Shown piece by piece: positions 17,545 through 27,041 of a DNA stretch of 64,000 bases (positions are counted from its first letter, which is position 1; every line of letters begins with the position of its first letter). The notes under the pieces were generated by a model, which saw only the letters and a list, made by a program, of their open reading frames with translations, was not told where the DNA came from and searched no databases. Where the stretch lies: NCBI GenBank assembly GCA_965262235.1, contig OZ253504.1, positions 310,001 to 374,000 on the forward strand, in the 5' to 3' direction. The position numbers were made by a program, and so were the translations under genes. This DNA comes from CATQGW01 sp965262235 (GTDB lineage: Bacteria; Chloroflexota; Dehalococcoidia; Bin125).

Positions 17545-19878
17545 CTAGGGGCGATAGCCGCTCTCCTCCGGCGCCGCGGGAAGTCCCGCGATCAGGTGGC
17601 TCAGGAGCAGGCGGAAGTCGCCGTACGCATCGAGCGAGCCAAGCTCCGGCCCCAGCCCGTCCAGCTGCTTGGACAGACGCTCCAGCTCGGCGCGAACATC
17701 AGCGCCGTCGGCGTCGTCCACCGATGTCAGGCTGCCGTAGCGATCGGCGGCCAGCGCGACCAACGCGCCCAGCTCCCGTCGCGCCACGACGTTTGTATCG
17801 CCGTCCTCGGCGCCCGAGATTCGCGCCGCCTGGCTGTTCGATTCCCCGCTCCGCGGCGTCAGCCAGCGCAGCTCGACGCCGCCCAGGTCAGCCTGCTCTG
17901 CGCTCGTGCCCTCGGTCAGTTCCAGCTCGTAGAAGACCGTCACCGCGACGCCGGACGGGATCTCCGCGAACTCGTTGCGATCCTCCGTGAACGACTCGTC
18001 CGAGGTGACTCGGTTCTCGTAGCCGACCAGTCGCCACTGCGCGACGGCGCCGCTGTCCCACTCCACCTGCGCGCGCGTCTGGTCGGCGAACGGACGCGAG
18101 AGCGCCAGCCAGTTGGCCCGACTGAACGTCTGGCGCGCCTGTTCAGGCGTGTCCAGGTAGCGGTACCAGCCGTTGCCGTGCTGCGCCAGCTGCTCCAGCA
18201 GGTAGTCGTTGTAGTTCTCGATCCCCACGCCCACGGTGATCAGCCGGATCGGATTGCTCGGTTCGCGGTCGCCCGTCGCCTCGAGGATCGCGAACGGATC
18301 GGTCGCATCGACGTTGGCGACGCCGTCCGACATCAGGATGATGTAGTTGATCGCGTCGGGTCGTTCGTGCCGCATCCCCCCGGCCAGCCACAGGCCGAGG
18401 TCGAGCCCCGCCTGTACGTTCGTGCTGTAGGTCGGCCGCAGGCCCGCGATGGAGGCAGTGACCCGTTCATCGTCCGGGTGCGTCGGACGGACCGTGTACC
18501 GCCGTAGCACGTTGTCGCTGAACTGCACCACGGCGATCTGATCGCCCTCGCGCAGCCCGCCGCGGATCGCCTCCGCCGCCGCGCGCGCGATCTCGACCCG
18601 ATTGCCCCAGGCCATCGAGCCCGAAGCGTCCAGCACCAGCGTCACGTTCAGCGGCGCGTCATCCGGCAGCTCCGGCGCCTGGAACGCGATTCGCGCCAGA
18701 TGCAGGCCCGCCGCGGTCGGGTGCTCCACGAGCGCGGTCGTGATCGCGAACCGATCGTCGCTCGTCGGCGACTCGTACCCGTAGTCGAAGGCGTTGACCC
18801 ACTCCTCCGCGCGCACCGAATCGGGGTCGATCCGATACCTCGCGTTGGCCCAGTTCAGGGCGAGGAAATACGACGTGCGATCCACGTCGAGGCTGAACGT
18901 CGACGTGGAGTCCTCCGCCGTGACCGTGAAGCCGGAGCGCGGGTTGTCAACGAAGGTCGTGTCGCGCGGCCTGGTCGGGCGCACCGGCGATCCGGAACCT
19001 CCCTTCCCCGTTGAGACTTCCGCGTCCGATGACTGTCCCTCGTCGACTGCCGCATCCTCTTCCATCGCCGGCTCCTCCTCAGCGGCGTCCTCCATCGCCA
19101 TCGCCCCATCGCTCTCCATCGCGTCGTCCGCGAGGTCCGACGCCTCGTATCCGTACACAACGTCGATCATGAAGCGCAGCTCATCGACGTCTCCGTCGGC
19201 GTCGGCCACCCGGTAGACCATCAGGTAGGTGCCGGCGCGGCTCGGCGTGCCGGCCAGCTGCCGCTGCTGCGCGTCGAAGCTGAGGCCGGGCACGACCGGC
19301 AGCAACATGTAGCTCAGCGCGCCATCGCCGCCCGCCGCCGCCGGCAGCGTCAATTCAGTCCGGTCCCCGGTACTGAACGATTGATCCCCCAGCGTCGCCG
19401 AGAACTCGGGGGCAAGGTCGGGCGGCGCCACGCTGAAGCTCAGCTCCGAGCTGCGCTGCCACCCGCCGCTCGTCGCCGGCGGCATGAACCGCAGGGTCGG
19501 CAACAGCTCGTCGCCGCCCTCGACGCGGAACCCGAACTCGATCCACCCATCGCCCAGCCGCCGCGCGATGATCCGCCCCAGCGTGGCGTCGACATGCGTC
19601 ACGTCCGACGAAGCCAACCAGCTGTTCAACTCCGCATCGGCCGGAACGAACCGTTGCTCCGGGAAGATCCGCGCTCCGCCGCTGGGCCTGAACGCGAACT
19701 CGACGCGGCCATCATCGAGACGCCGCGCCGTGATCGCCCCGACGACATCGATCGAAGTCTCCGTCGTCGTGATGCCCGGATGCGCCACAGCGGTCGGCGC
19801 CGTCGCGAGCGCCACCGAAGCCAGCGCAAGCCCAACCAGGCCAAGGATCAGCAGCCGCGCAACGCTGAATCGGAGCAT
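17545..19878 (-). CDS. Exported YfbK-type von Willebrand A protein with N-terminal repeats and Ig-like domain
   Basis: 777 residues from the ATG preceded by GAGGGTGA. Residues 1-33 are a signal peptide ending around TAVAHPG. Two tandem ~55-residue repeats follow (each with ARRLxDGxxEFxFR and P-x2-RFxP), then a cadherin/Ig-like domain (about 155-250; PGLSFDAQQRQLAGTPSRAG) and an acidic Met/Ala/Asp-rich linker. Next come the YfbK N-terminal domain (FSLDVDRTSY, VRAEEWVNAFDYGY), a vWA domain with the MIDAS motif DASGSM (near 416) and ILMSDGVANVDATDPF, and a C-terminal DUF3520-like domain. It is likely extracytoplasmic and metal-dependent for ligand binding. It is a tandem paralog of the next gene. 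The ligand is unknown. Confidence 0.87.
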   Translation of the reverse strand: MLRFSVARLLILGLVGLALASVALATAPTAVAHPGITTTETSIDVVGAITARRLDDGRVEFAFRPSGGARIFPEQRFVPADAELNSWLASSDVTHVDATLGRIIARRLGDGWIEFGFRVEGGDELLPTLRFMPPATSGGWQRSSELSFSVAPPDLAPEFSATLGDQSFSTGDRTELTLPAAAGGDGALSYMLLPVVPGLSFDAQQRQLAGTPSRAGTYLMVYRVADADGDVDELRFMIDVVYGYEASDLADDAMESDGAMAMEDAAEEEPAMEEDAAVDEGQSSDAEVSTGKGGSGSPVRPTRPRDTTFVDNPRSGFTVTAEDSTSTFSLDVDRTSYFLALNWANARYRIDPDSVRAEEWVNAFDYGYESPTSDDRFAITTALVEHPTAAGLHLARIAFQAPELPDDAPLNVTLVLDASGSMAWGNRVEIARAAAEAIRGGLREGDQIAVVQFSDNVLRRYTVRPTHPDDERVTASIAGLRPTYSTNVQAGLDLGLWLAGGMRHERPDAINYIILMSDGVANVDATDPFAILEATGDREPSNPIRLITVGVGIENYNDYLLEQLAQHGNGWYRYLDTPEQARQTFSRANWLALSRPFADQTRAQVEWDSGAVAQWRLVGYENRVTSDESFTEDRNEFAEIPSGVAVTVFYELELTEGTSAEQADLGGVELRWLTPRSGESNSQAARISGAEDGDTNVVARRELGALVALAADRYGSLTSVDDADGADVRAELERLSKQLDGLGPELGSLDAYGDFRLLLSHLIAGLPAAPEESGYRP

Positions 19879-19987
19879 TTCGTCACCCTCTCCCGCACAC
19901 TTCACAACGAGCCAGGCTAGCGGCGGCGCGCAGCCGTGAACTTCCGTTCATGCTGCGCGCCGCCTCAGATTCGCGCCGATCCAGTCG

Positions 19988-21871
19988 CTAGCGACTGTAC
20001 CCGCTGTCGCCGTCATCCGGCAGGCCCTCGATCAGGTGGTCGATCAGGAAGCGGAAGTCTCGGAAGGCCTGCTGCGAGCCAAGCTCCCCGTCCAGCCTTC
20101 CAACCTCGTCGGCGAGCTCTTCGAGCTGGGTCCGCACACCCGCACCGTCGCGATCCTCCGCGAACGGCAGGGCGCTGTAGCGGTCGGCAGCCAGCGCGAC
20201 CAGCGAGCCGAGCCGCAACAGCGCGCCTGTCTCCGTTGACATCCGCGCGTCGGTGCGACCGCCGATCTCCGCGCGCTGCGACCGCAGCTCGCGTTCCAGC
20301 GGGGTCACCCAGCGCACCTCGACCGTGCCCAGGTTGACGGCATCGGCGGCTTCGGCCTCATCGGTCAGGCGGACCTCGAAAAAGACCGTCGTCGCGGCGC
20401 CGACCGGAATCTCCGCGAACTCGCGCCGGTTCTCGGTGAACGACGCGTCGGAGGTGACGCGATTCTCGTAGCCGATCATCCGCCACGCGCCCACCATGTC
20501 AGCGTCCCAGATCAACTGGGCGCGCGTCTGGTCCGCGAACGGACGCGAAAGCGCCAGCCAGTTGTCGCGGCTGAAGGTGTCGCGCGCTTCGTCCACCGAG
20601 CTCAGGTAGCGGTACCAGCCGTTGCCGTACTGGGCCAGCTGCTCGAGCAGGTAGTCGTTGTAGTTCGAGATCCCCACGCCGATCGTGATCAACCGCAGCG
20701 GGTTCTGGTCGTCGCGATCGCCGACCCGGCGCAGGATCCCGAACGGGTCGGTCGCGTCCACATTGGCCACGCCGTCCGACATCAGGATCACGTAGTTGTA
20801 CGCGTCCGGCCGTTCGCGCCGCAGCTCGTCAGCCAGCTCCACGCCGAGATCGAGCCCCGCCTGCACGTTGGTGCTGTCGTTCGGGTTGAGCGCGTTGATC
20901 GAGTTCCGCACCGCCCGGTCGTCGGGACGCGTCCCTTCGACGGTGAGACGCCGAATCACGTTGTTGCTGAACTGAACGACGGCGATGCGGTCGTCATCGC
21001 GAAGGCCGCGGCGCAGGCTCTCGGCCGCCGACCGCGCGATCTCCACGCGATTGCCGTCGGCCATCGAACCGGATGCATCCAGCACCAGCGTCACGTTCAG
21101 GGGCGTGTCGTCGGGCAGCTCCGGGGCCTGGAACGCGACGCGCACCAACCGCAGGTCACGATCCAGCGGGTGATCGGTCAGATCGGTCGTGATCGCGAAA
21201 AAGTCCTCGCCGGCCGGTGGGTCGTAGCGGTAGTTGAAGGCGTTGATCCACTCCTCGGCGCGCACCGAGTCGGGATCGATCACGAAGCCCGCTTCGGCCC
21301 AGTTCAGCGCCAGCCGGTAGCTGGTGCGGTCCACATCGAGGCTGAACGTCGAGGTGTTGTCCTCCGACGCCACCGCGAAGCCGGCGCGCTGGTAGTCGCG
21401 GAACGTCGTGTCGCGCGGCGCCGCCTGGCTGTTCGAAGACGAGCCGGAGCTGGTGGATCGTGTTGACGCGGGCAAGGCCTGCTCCTCGGCCTGCTCCTCG
21501 GCCTGTTCCGCTTCCGCCTGGGAGTACGACTGCTCTTGTTCAGCCGCCTGCTCCTGTTCGTCGGCGTAGGACTGCTGTTCCTCTTGCATCGCCTGCTGTT
21601 GCTCGTACACCGCCGCCTGCGCTTGCTGCGCGGCTTGCTGTTGCTCCTGCTGCGCGGGCCGGGCCGGTCGCTGACGCTCCGCCGGCTGTCGTTGCGCCGC
21701 AACCTGCTCCTGTTCCTGCTCCGCGGCGGACGAGGCCGCCTGCTCGCTGTCATCGCCGGGACCGCACCCGCCGACGACGATCAGCAACATCGCCGCGGCG
21801 ATCAGCGCCACCAGACCTCCGATCCACTTGCGCCTGCGTCGCCGCCCGGCATCGGTGCTCGCTCGTGTCAT
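19988..21871 (-). CDS. Lipoprotein paralog: YfbK-type von Willebrand A protein with Gln-rich linker
   Basis: 627 residues. A basic N-terminus (RRRRRKW) precedes a hydrophobic segment and the lipobox VVGGC, so it is probably membrane-anchored. Residues about 45-135 are a Gln/Glu/Ala-rich low-complexity linker. The rest (YfbK N-domain with FSLDVDRTSY and VRAEEWINAFNY, vWA with DASGSM near 263 and ILMSDGVANVDATDPFGIL, C-terminal DUF3520-like part) aligns throughout with the neighbour at 17545-19878. It lacks that protein's N-terminal repeats and Ig-like domain. GGGAGGT precedes the ATG. The order suggests co-transcription, with this gene first. Confidence 0.88.
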   Translation of the reverse strand: MTRASTDAGRRRRRKWIGGLVALIAAAMLLIVVGGCGPGDDSEQAASSAAEQEQEQVAAQRQPAERQRPARPAQQEQQQAAQQAQAAVYEQQQAMQEEQQSYADEQEQAAEQEQSYSQAEAEQAEEQAEEQALPASTRSTSSGSSSNSQAAPRDTTFRDYQRAGFAVASEDNTSTFSLDVDRTSYRLALNWAEAGFVIDPDSVRAEEWINAFNYRYDPPAGEDFFAITTDLTDHPLDRDLRLVRVAFQAPELPDDTPLNVTLVLDASGSMADGNRVEIARSAAESLRRGLRDDDRIAVVQFSNNVIRRLTVEGTRPDDRAVRNSINALNPNDSTNVQAGLDLGVELADELRRERPDAYNYVILMSDGVANVDATDPFGILRRVGDRDDQNPLRLITIGVGISNYNDYLLEQLAQYGNGWYRYLSSVDEARDTFSRDNWLALSRPFADQTRAQLIWDADMVGAWRMIGYENRVTSDASFTENRREFAEIPVGAATTVFFEVRLTDEAEAADAVNLGTVEVRWVTPLERELRSQRAEIGGRTDARMSTETGALLRLGSLVALAADRYSALPFAEDRDGAGVRTQLEELADEVGRLDGELGSQQAFRDFRFLIDHLIEGLPDDGDSGYSR

Positions 21872-22078
21872 CGTTCTACCTCCCGGGCCGCGACTGAGAA
21901 CCGGCTCCTGTTCCGATCTCCCGCGCGGCCTTGTCCGTTACAACGACGCGAACCTCCCTCCGGTTCCCGAGCGCCGCCGCCCGCCGCCTGTCACGCGGCT
22001 GTCATGCGCCTATCATCAGCCCACAGATCGACCGAAGCGATGCGCCGAGATGCGCGCTCGTCGCGAAAGGAACCCAAG

Positions 22079-22894
22079 ATGGCCGCCTCCGCACCGACCC
22101 GAGTTCACGTCGTCACCGGCGGCTTCCCGCCCGGCACCCACGGCGGCCACGACATGGACTTCGCCCGTCTCAAGCTGCTTGAGATGCTCTACGAGGACGG
22201 CAACGCCCGCACCACCACCGGCAACGACTTCACCGACATGTGGAAGTGGCTGCAGGTCACCGATGTGCTGATCACCTACACCGCCGGCCCGTTCGCCGAC
22301 GACGAGCAGAACGAAATCCTCAAGGATTGGATCGGCAACGGCGGCCACTGGGTCGGCCTGCACGGCACCTCCGGCGGCAAGGCCGCCCGCATGGGCGAAG
22401 GCCGCCGCCAGATGGTCAAGATGAACCACCACCTCACGCTCGGCGGCTTCTTCATCAACCACCCGCCGATCAAGCGCTTCACCGTCGACGTCAAGCAGGT
22501 CGACTCACCGATCCTCGAAGGCCTGCCGGCGCAGTTCGACGTGATCGACGAGCCATACATGATCGAGGTCACCGACCGACCCAACACCGACATCCTGCTA
22601 ACCGCCCCGATCGGCCCCGACAACTACCCCGACTTCGGCTTCGACTACGAGGAAGACACCGCGCTCGAGGACGACGGCGTGACCCGCGTCTTCGGCTTCA
22701 CCCGCGGCATCGGCGAAGGCGGCGTCTGCTACATCGCGCTCGGTCACTGCCACTCACCGCTGACCAACGCGCAGCCATTCGTCGAGGAGAACGCCCGCGA
22801 GAACGGCGAGATGCCCCGCATCCTGCGCTTCACCTGGGAGACCGAGGAGTACAAGCAGATCCTCCAAAACACGATCAACTGGTCCCGCGGGTAG
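22079..22894 (+). CDS. ThuA-domain protein (trehalose-utilisation type, glutamine-amidotransferase-like fold)
   Basis: 271 residues from the ATG at 22079 (AAAGGA about 8 nt upstream). ThuA-like proteins share the class I amidotransferase fold and are often linked to sugar catabolism. Seen: VHVVTGGFPPGTHGGHDMDF at the N-terminus, TDVLITYTAGPFADDEQNEIL, GGHWVGLHGTSGG, DEPYMIEV and VCYIALGHCHSPLTN near the C-terminus. There is no signal peptide. Longer in-frame starts run into the coding shadow of the opposite vWA gene. A TATCAT about 65 nt upstream could be its -10. Confidence 0.85.
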   Translation: MAASAPTRVHVVTGGFPPGTHGGHDMDFARLKLLEMLYEDGNARTTTGNDFTDMWKWLQVTDVLITYTAGPFADDEQNEILKDWIGNGGHWVGLHGTSGGKAARMGEGRRQMVKMNHHLTLGGFFINHPPIKRFTVDVKQVDSPILEGLPAQFDVIDEPYMIEVTDRPNTDILLTAPIGPDNYPDFGFDYEEDTALEDDGVTRVFGFTRGIGEGGVCYIALGHCHSPLTNAQPFVEENARENGEMPRILRFTWETEEYKQILQNTINWSRG

Positions 22895-22917
22895 CTCCCC
22901 GAGCGCCACGCGGCCAC

Positions 22918-23128
22918 GAATCCTCTCAACAACCCTGATCCCCTCTCCCCCGCGGAGCGGGGGGACCTGATCCCCTCTCCCCCCGCAAAGCGGGGGGAGA
23001 TGTCACGGAGTGACAGAGGGGGGCCGCCACCTCGTGCCCAGATACAGCCACGCCGGGGCAGTGGGCACCGCAGCCCCCCTCTGCCTTCGGCATCTCCCCC
23101 CGCAGAGCGGGGCGAGAGTGCTCCCGCG
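22918..23128. repeat. REP/MITE-like element (family i), partly duplicated hairpin
   Basis: AATCCTCTCAACAACC is the terminus, followed by two hairpin blocks (22945 and 22980), a TGTCAC/GTGACA stem, the central CCCAGATACAGCCACG and a right half with hairpin. The right half occurs again at 23722-23812. Confidence 0.8.
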
Positions 23129-23131
23129 CTT

Positions 23132-23311
23132 CCGTCATTCCTGCGCAGGCAGGAATCCAGGCGATCTGAGGGCGTCGCGACGGCTTCGATTGTCCAACGG
23201 CGCTTGATCGCCCGGCGCTCGTGTTCGATACATCGGTGGATCGTCGAGAGCGCCGCGGCGTCAAGGGGCGTTGGGAGGTCGCGTGGATTCCTGCCTGCGC
23301 AGGAATGACGG
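23132..23311. repeat. dRS3-like bounded repeat RS3 (family ii)
   Basis: Bounded by TCATTCCTGCGCAGGCAGG and its inverse at 23285-23311. The core starts CCAGGCGATCTG and ends GTTGGGAGGTCGC, ends shared with RS1, while the middle has diverged. Confidence 0.85.
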
Positions 23312-23369
23312 AGGGGGGCCGCCCGCGTCCGACTCGGAGTCCACCCCCAGCCTCAGCCTGGCGCCATCG

Positions 23370-23713
23370 CTACTGCGAGGGGTCGATGCGCGCCGCTTCG
23401 CTGAGCATCTCCAGGCTGACGGCTCCGACCTCTTCCGGCCGGCGCACCGCGTCGCTCGCGAGCGCCGCGCTCGGCGGCGTCCGCTCCGGCCACAGGTCGG
23501 CGAAGATCGCGTCCGCATACAGGATGAAGCCCAGCGACCCTGCGCCCTCCGCGAACACCGGCCGGCAACTGCGCAGCTCCGACGCGATCGTCCGCCCCAT
23601 CGAGATCGGGTGACTCTCGTCCAGCGTGCCCTGCCACATGTAGACATCAGTCTCGACATCGGAGATCTCGAAGCCCCACGGCTCCAGATGCATCCGCGCC
23701 TCCTCGCCCGCCG
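23370..23713 (-). pseudogene. C-terminal fragment of the alpha/beta hydrolase (duplication relic)
   Basis: About 114 codons that match the C-terminus of the hydrolase at 24070-25071 almost residue for residue (for example GEEARMHLEPWGFEISDVE and the end AARIDPSQ). It lacks the nucleophile half and is joined at its 5' side to REP sequence. The frame is intact, and a start codon inside the REP sequence could give a 121-residue peptide, but the fragment cannot fold as a hydrolase. Confidence 0.85.
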
Positions 23714-23831
23714 CCGCCTGGCCAGGTACAGCCACGCCGGTGAGTCGGCACCGCAGCCCCCCTCTGCCTTCGGCATCTCCCCCCGCTCTGCGGGGGGAGA
23801 GTGATCCCGCGCTCCCGTCATTCCCAACCTT

Positions 23832-24012
23832 CCGTCATTCCTGCGCAGGCAGGAATCCAGGCGATCTGAGGGCGTCGCGAGGGCTTCGATTGTCCAACGG
23901 CGCTTGATCGCCCGGCGCGCGCGTTCAATACATCGGTGGAACGTCGAGAGCGCCGAGGCGTCAAGGGGTGTTGGGAGGTCGCATGGGTTCCTGCCTGCGC
24001 AGGAATGACGGA
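23832..24012. repeat. dRS3-like bounded repeat RS4 (family ii)
   Basis: A close copy of RS3 exactly 700 bp downstream, part of the tandem duplication. The right palindrome has GGGTTCC in place of GGATTCC. Confidence 0.85.
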
Positions 24013-24069
24013 GCGGGGCCGCCCGCGCCCGGCTCGGAGTCCACGCCCAGCTTCAGCCCCACGCCACCG

Positions 24070-25071
24070 CTACTGCGAGGGGTCGATGCGCGCCGCTTCG
24101 CTGAGCATCTCCAGGCTGACGGCTCCGACCTCTTCCGGCCGGCGCACCGCGTCGCTCGCGAGCGCCGCGCTCGGCGCCGTCCGCTCCGGCCACAGGTCGG
24201 CGAAAATCGCGTCCGCGTACAGGATGAAGCCCAGCGACCCCGCGCCCTCCGCGAACACCGGCCGGCAACTGCGCAGCTCCGACGCGATCGTCCGCCCCAT
24301 CGAGATCGGGTGGCTCTCGTCGAGCGTGCCTTGCCACATGTAGACGTCCGTCTCGACATCGGAGATCTCGAAGCCCCACGGCTCCAGATGCATCCGCGCC
24401 TCCTCGCCCGCCGTCACCGGACCCTGCCGAAACGCCTGCCGCAGGTCGGCGATTCGGTTCGCCGTCACGTCGGCTCGCCCCAGCACTGAACCGTCCACGT
24501 CGTGCATCCGCTTGATCTGCTGCGCCACGACGCGCTCGGGACGGCGCAGCGCCGCGCGACCGTAGCCCCGCATCCAGATGTTCGCGAGCCGCCGCGACTT
24601 CTGGAACAGCGAGTAGATCAACCGCCACTCGTAGCTCATGCCCTCGAGCGTCTCGGGCGTGTCGATCCGCCCCAGCCCCGAAATCAGCGCGAGCTTGTCC
24701 AGGCGCTCCGGCATCTTCAGCCCGCAGGCCAGCGTGTACGGCAGCCCCGCCGAGATCCCCGAGACGGAGAACGTCCCCAGTTCCAGGTAGTCGGCCAGCT
24801 CGCGCAGGTCGTCGGGCCAATCGAGGATCGTGCGCTCCGGCTTGGGGTCGGAGAAGCCGAACCCGGGCCGCTCAGGCGCGATCAGCCGCACACCTTTGCG
24901 CGCGGCCGCGCCCGCCAGCGGCGCCGCGGCCACCCGCGACGAGGGCAGACCGTGGTGGAAGAACAGCGGCTTCCCACTGGGATCGCCGTACTCAGCCCAC
25001 GACAGCGTCCGCCCGTCGCGCAGCTGCATCATCTCGGCCGGCGGGTCGTCTAACGGGGGGCTGGGGTCCAT
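24070..25071 (-). CDS. Alpha/beta hydrolase
   Basis: 333 residues. Seen: PLFFHHGLPSSR (oxyanion-hole HG), LIAPERPGFGFSDPKP, and the nucleophile elbow GISAGLP (GxSxG) in SVSGISAGLPYTLACG. The C-terminal half is helical and unlike textbook members. DVETDVYMWQGTLDESHP carries the likely acid residue and a histidine. The start follows GAGGA. The 3' third is duplicated downstream as a fragment. Cytoplasmic esterase/peptidase-type function is likely; the substrate is unknown. Confidence 0.85.
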   Translation of the reverse strand: MDPSPPLDDPPAEMMQLRDGRTLSWAEYGDPSGKPLFFHHGLPSSRVAAAPLAGAAARKGVRLIAPERPGFGFSDPKPERTILDWPDDLRELADYLELGTFSVSGISAGLPYTLACGLKMPERLDKLALISGLGRIDTPETLEGMSYEWRLIYSLFQKSRRLANIWMRGYGRAALRRPERVVAQQIKRMHDVDGSVLGRADVTANRIADLRQAFRQGPVTAGEEARMHLEPWGFEISDVETDVYMWQGTLDESHPISMGRTIASELRSCRPVFAEGAGSLGFILYADAIFADLWPERTAPSAALASDAVRRPEEVGAVSLEMLSEAARIDPSQ

Positions 25072-25162
25072 TGCATCCTCACCGTATCGCGACGGTACGG
25101 CTTGTCTGACGCGTGCAATCTCGCGCGCCGATCTCTGGGTGGTGGTTGAAATAATCTGGCCT

Positions 25163-26875
25163 CTAGACCTTGCTCAGCTCGTCGACGAGCAGCTCGGCCT
25201 CGACGTCATCGGCGAGCGAATCGACGATGTCCGCCTCGCCGAGCGCGCCGTCCTCGATCGACATTCCGAACGCCTCCGCATAGCGCCGGTAGGGCACGTA
25301 TTGGTCGCCGTACTTCATGTGGCCGGCTGTGTGGTGCGCCGCTGTCAGCAGCAGCGTGTCTCGCTGGCTGGAGCTGGTCCGACCGTAGTCTTCCAGCATG
25401 CACAGCCCGATGTCCTGATTGTGTGGATCGTTGCCCTGCTTCGCGATCTCGCCCGCCAGCGTCTCGACCAGCGCGGACCGTGGGTAGCCCTGCTCCAGAT
25501 AGCGCTGCGTCCACGCCACGCTCTGCTCGGTGTCGAGCGCCAGCAGCGCCTCCGAGAGGTTCTCGAGCAGCCGCCCCTGCGGCATCGCGTCGAACTCCTC
25601 GGACTTCGCGTAGCCCGCCATGAACGTGGCCGCGCCGCGCGTCCGGTTGCCCTTCGAGTTGCGCACCCAGTGCGCGCACTGATTGATGAAGTTCGCCGCC
25701 ACATAGAGCAGCTTGGTGCGGTGCGGGTGCTCGAAGTTCTTGTAGAACCAGCCCAGCGTGTTGCAATACTGCGAGCCGTGCTGCGGCATCGAGAAGTTGG
25801 CCGGCTCGCCGCATTCCAGCACGACGCGCGCCGCCGCGATCTGGATCGTGTCCAGAATCGAACGCGGTGAGCGCCCCGCCTTCAGCAGCGCCGTCAGGTC
25901 TTCGATGTAGGCCTCTTCAGGGTCACGGATGATCGCCCGAATCAGGCCCTCAGACTCCGGCTCCGAGAGCGGCGTGTCGTTTGCGAACAGCTCAGCGTCG
26001 CGCCCGCTCGCTGATGTCGCCGCCAGCGAGGAATCGGGCGCCTTCTCGTCGAGGTGGTACATCATCAGCTGGCAGGCCGACTCGTAGAGCGAGTACCAGC
26101 GCGGCCCGACCGCGATGTCCGGCACGCCCGCATAGAGCACGTGCTCCGCGTCGTCCCAGCCGATCGCCCGGCCCAGCTCGACCGTCGCACGCGCCCGGAA
26201 CGATTTATGTCCCGTCGTGTACGAGCGGTTCCAGAAGATCCGGTCCTGCACGTCGATCAGGCCCGCGAAGACCATCTGCGCCAGCAGCTCCGAGCGCCGC
26301 TCCTTCTGCTGCCACAATCCCAGGAACAGCGCGTATTCCCCGTCTACGTCCCCACGCTGCACGCGCGTCAGCCACTCGTTCAGTCCCGCTTCGTAGCTGC
26401 CCGTCCACGGCTCCGGCTCCGGCTGCGCCCAGTGAGCCATCAGCGGCATCGGGCCGTCGGGGTATTTGGCCGGGTCGTAGGTCCGCCGCGAATAGTGGCC
26501 CGGCATCCGGCCCTGCAGCTGGTTCCAGATGTCCAGCCCGGTCGGCACGTACCACACGGTCTGCGTCAGCGGCAGCCGGCGCAGGTCCTCGGAGACCAGA
26601 TTCTGCAGATGCAGCGTGGCTCGCGAGCTGCCCAGGCAGTGATCATTGTTCACGAACCGCACGATCCCCGCGTCGATCCGCTGGTGATAGGGCACGTGCG
26701 TGTAGGGCGCGTGCGCGCGAATCGTCTCGGACAGGATCTCGGTCGTCCCGCGCCCGCGCTTCATCAAGTCGAATGCGATCTCGGTCGCCCCATGATTGTC
26801 GCGGCCCAACACGGTTTCGCGGTAGCGATCGTAGATCGCAGCCGTTTCGCGGTCGATCGACGCCGTCACAGCCAT
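25163..26875 (-). CDS. Conserved-looking protein of unknown function, ~570 residues
   Basis: I do not recognise the family. It is a soluble, mainly helical-looking protein without signal peptide, rich in Trp, Tyr and His. Clusters that look like functional sites include HAPYTHVPYHQRIDAGIVRF, NDHCLGSSRATLHLQN, FSMPQHGSQYCNTLGWFY, FINQCAHW and LTAAHHTAGHMKYGDQ. The many conserved-looking histidines suggest a metal or redox site, but this is a guess; a questin-oxidase-like fold is one possibility. Two consecutive ATGs are available; the second is chosen because AGGAGG lies 4 nt upstream of it. It is divergent from the DUF1800 gene. Confidence 0.7.
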   Translation of the reverse strand: MAVTASIDRETAAIYDRYRETVLGRDNHGATEIAFDLMKRGRGTTEILSETIRAHAPYTHVPYHQRIDAGIVRFVNNDHCLGSSRATLHLQNLVSEDLRRLPLTQTVWYVPTGLDIWNQLQGRMPGHYSRRTYDPAKYPDGPMPLMAHWAQPEPEPWTGSYEAGLNEWLTRVQRGDVDGEYALFLGLWQQKERRSELLAQMVFAGLIDVQDRIFWNRSYTTGHKSFRARATVELGRAIGWDDAEHVLYAGVPDIAVGPRWYSLYESACQLMMYHLDEKAPDSSLAATSASGRDAELFANDTPLSEPESEGLIRAIIRDPEEAYIEDLTALLKAGRSPRSILDTIQIAAARVVLECGEPANFSMPQHGSQYCNTLGWFYKNFEHPHRTKLLYVAANFINQCAHWVRNSKGNRTRGAATFMAGYAKSEEFDAMPQGRLLENLSEALLALDTEQSVAWTQRYLEQGYPRSALVETLAGEIAKQGNDPHNQDIGLCMLEDYGRTSSSQRDTLLLTAAHHTAGHMKYGDQYVPYRRYAEAFGMSIEDGALGEADIVDSLADDVEAELLVDELSKV

Positions 26876-26984
26876 CATGCCTCCTCGACCTCGCGCAGAT
26901 GTTCGCGATGTTCGCACGGATGCCGGTCAGTATAGCGAGCAGCCCGCCCAATTCGTCGCCCTGCGGCCGCCAAACGCTCGCGCC

Positions 26985-27034
26985 ATGTCCTATATTTGGC
27001 GGAGTAGACAGACCCTTTCACTGCGCAGCGGAGG
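26985..27034 (+). promoter_or_regulatory. Promoter-like TATATT and Shine-Dalgarno of the DUF1800 gene
   Basis: TCCTATATTTGG (around 26992-27000) is AT-rich against the GC-rich background and fits TANNNT. GCGGAGG (27028-27034) lies about 7 nt before the ATG at 27042. Confidence 0.35.
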
Positions 27035-27041
27035 CAATCGT

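Larger units (their letters stand above)
23037..24413. repeat. Tandem duplication of ~690 bp (REP half + RS core + hydrolase 3' end)
   Basis: Unit A (23037-23713) and unit B (23722-24413) match closely. Over 23129-23713 versus 23829-24413 the offset is exactly 700 bp with only scattered substitutions and no gap that I can see. Unit B carries the 3' end of the intact hydrolase; unit A carries the orphan copy. The join is at the CAGATACAGCCAC centre of the REP element. Confidence 0.88.
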
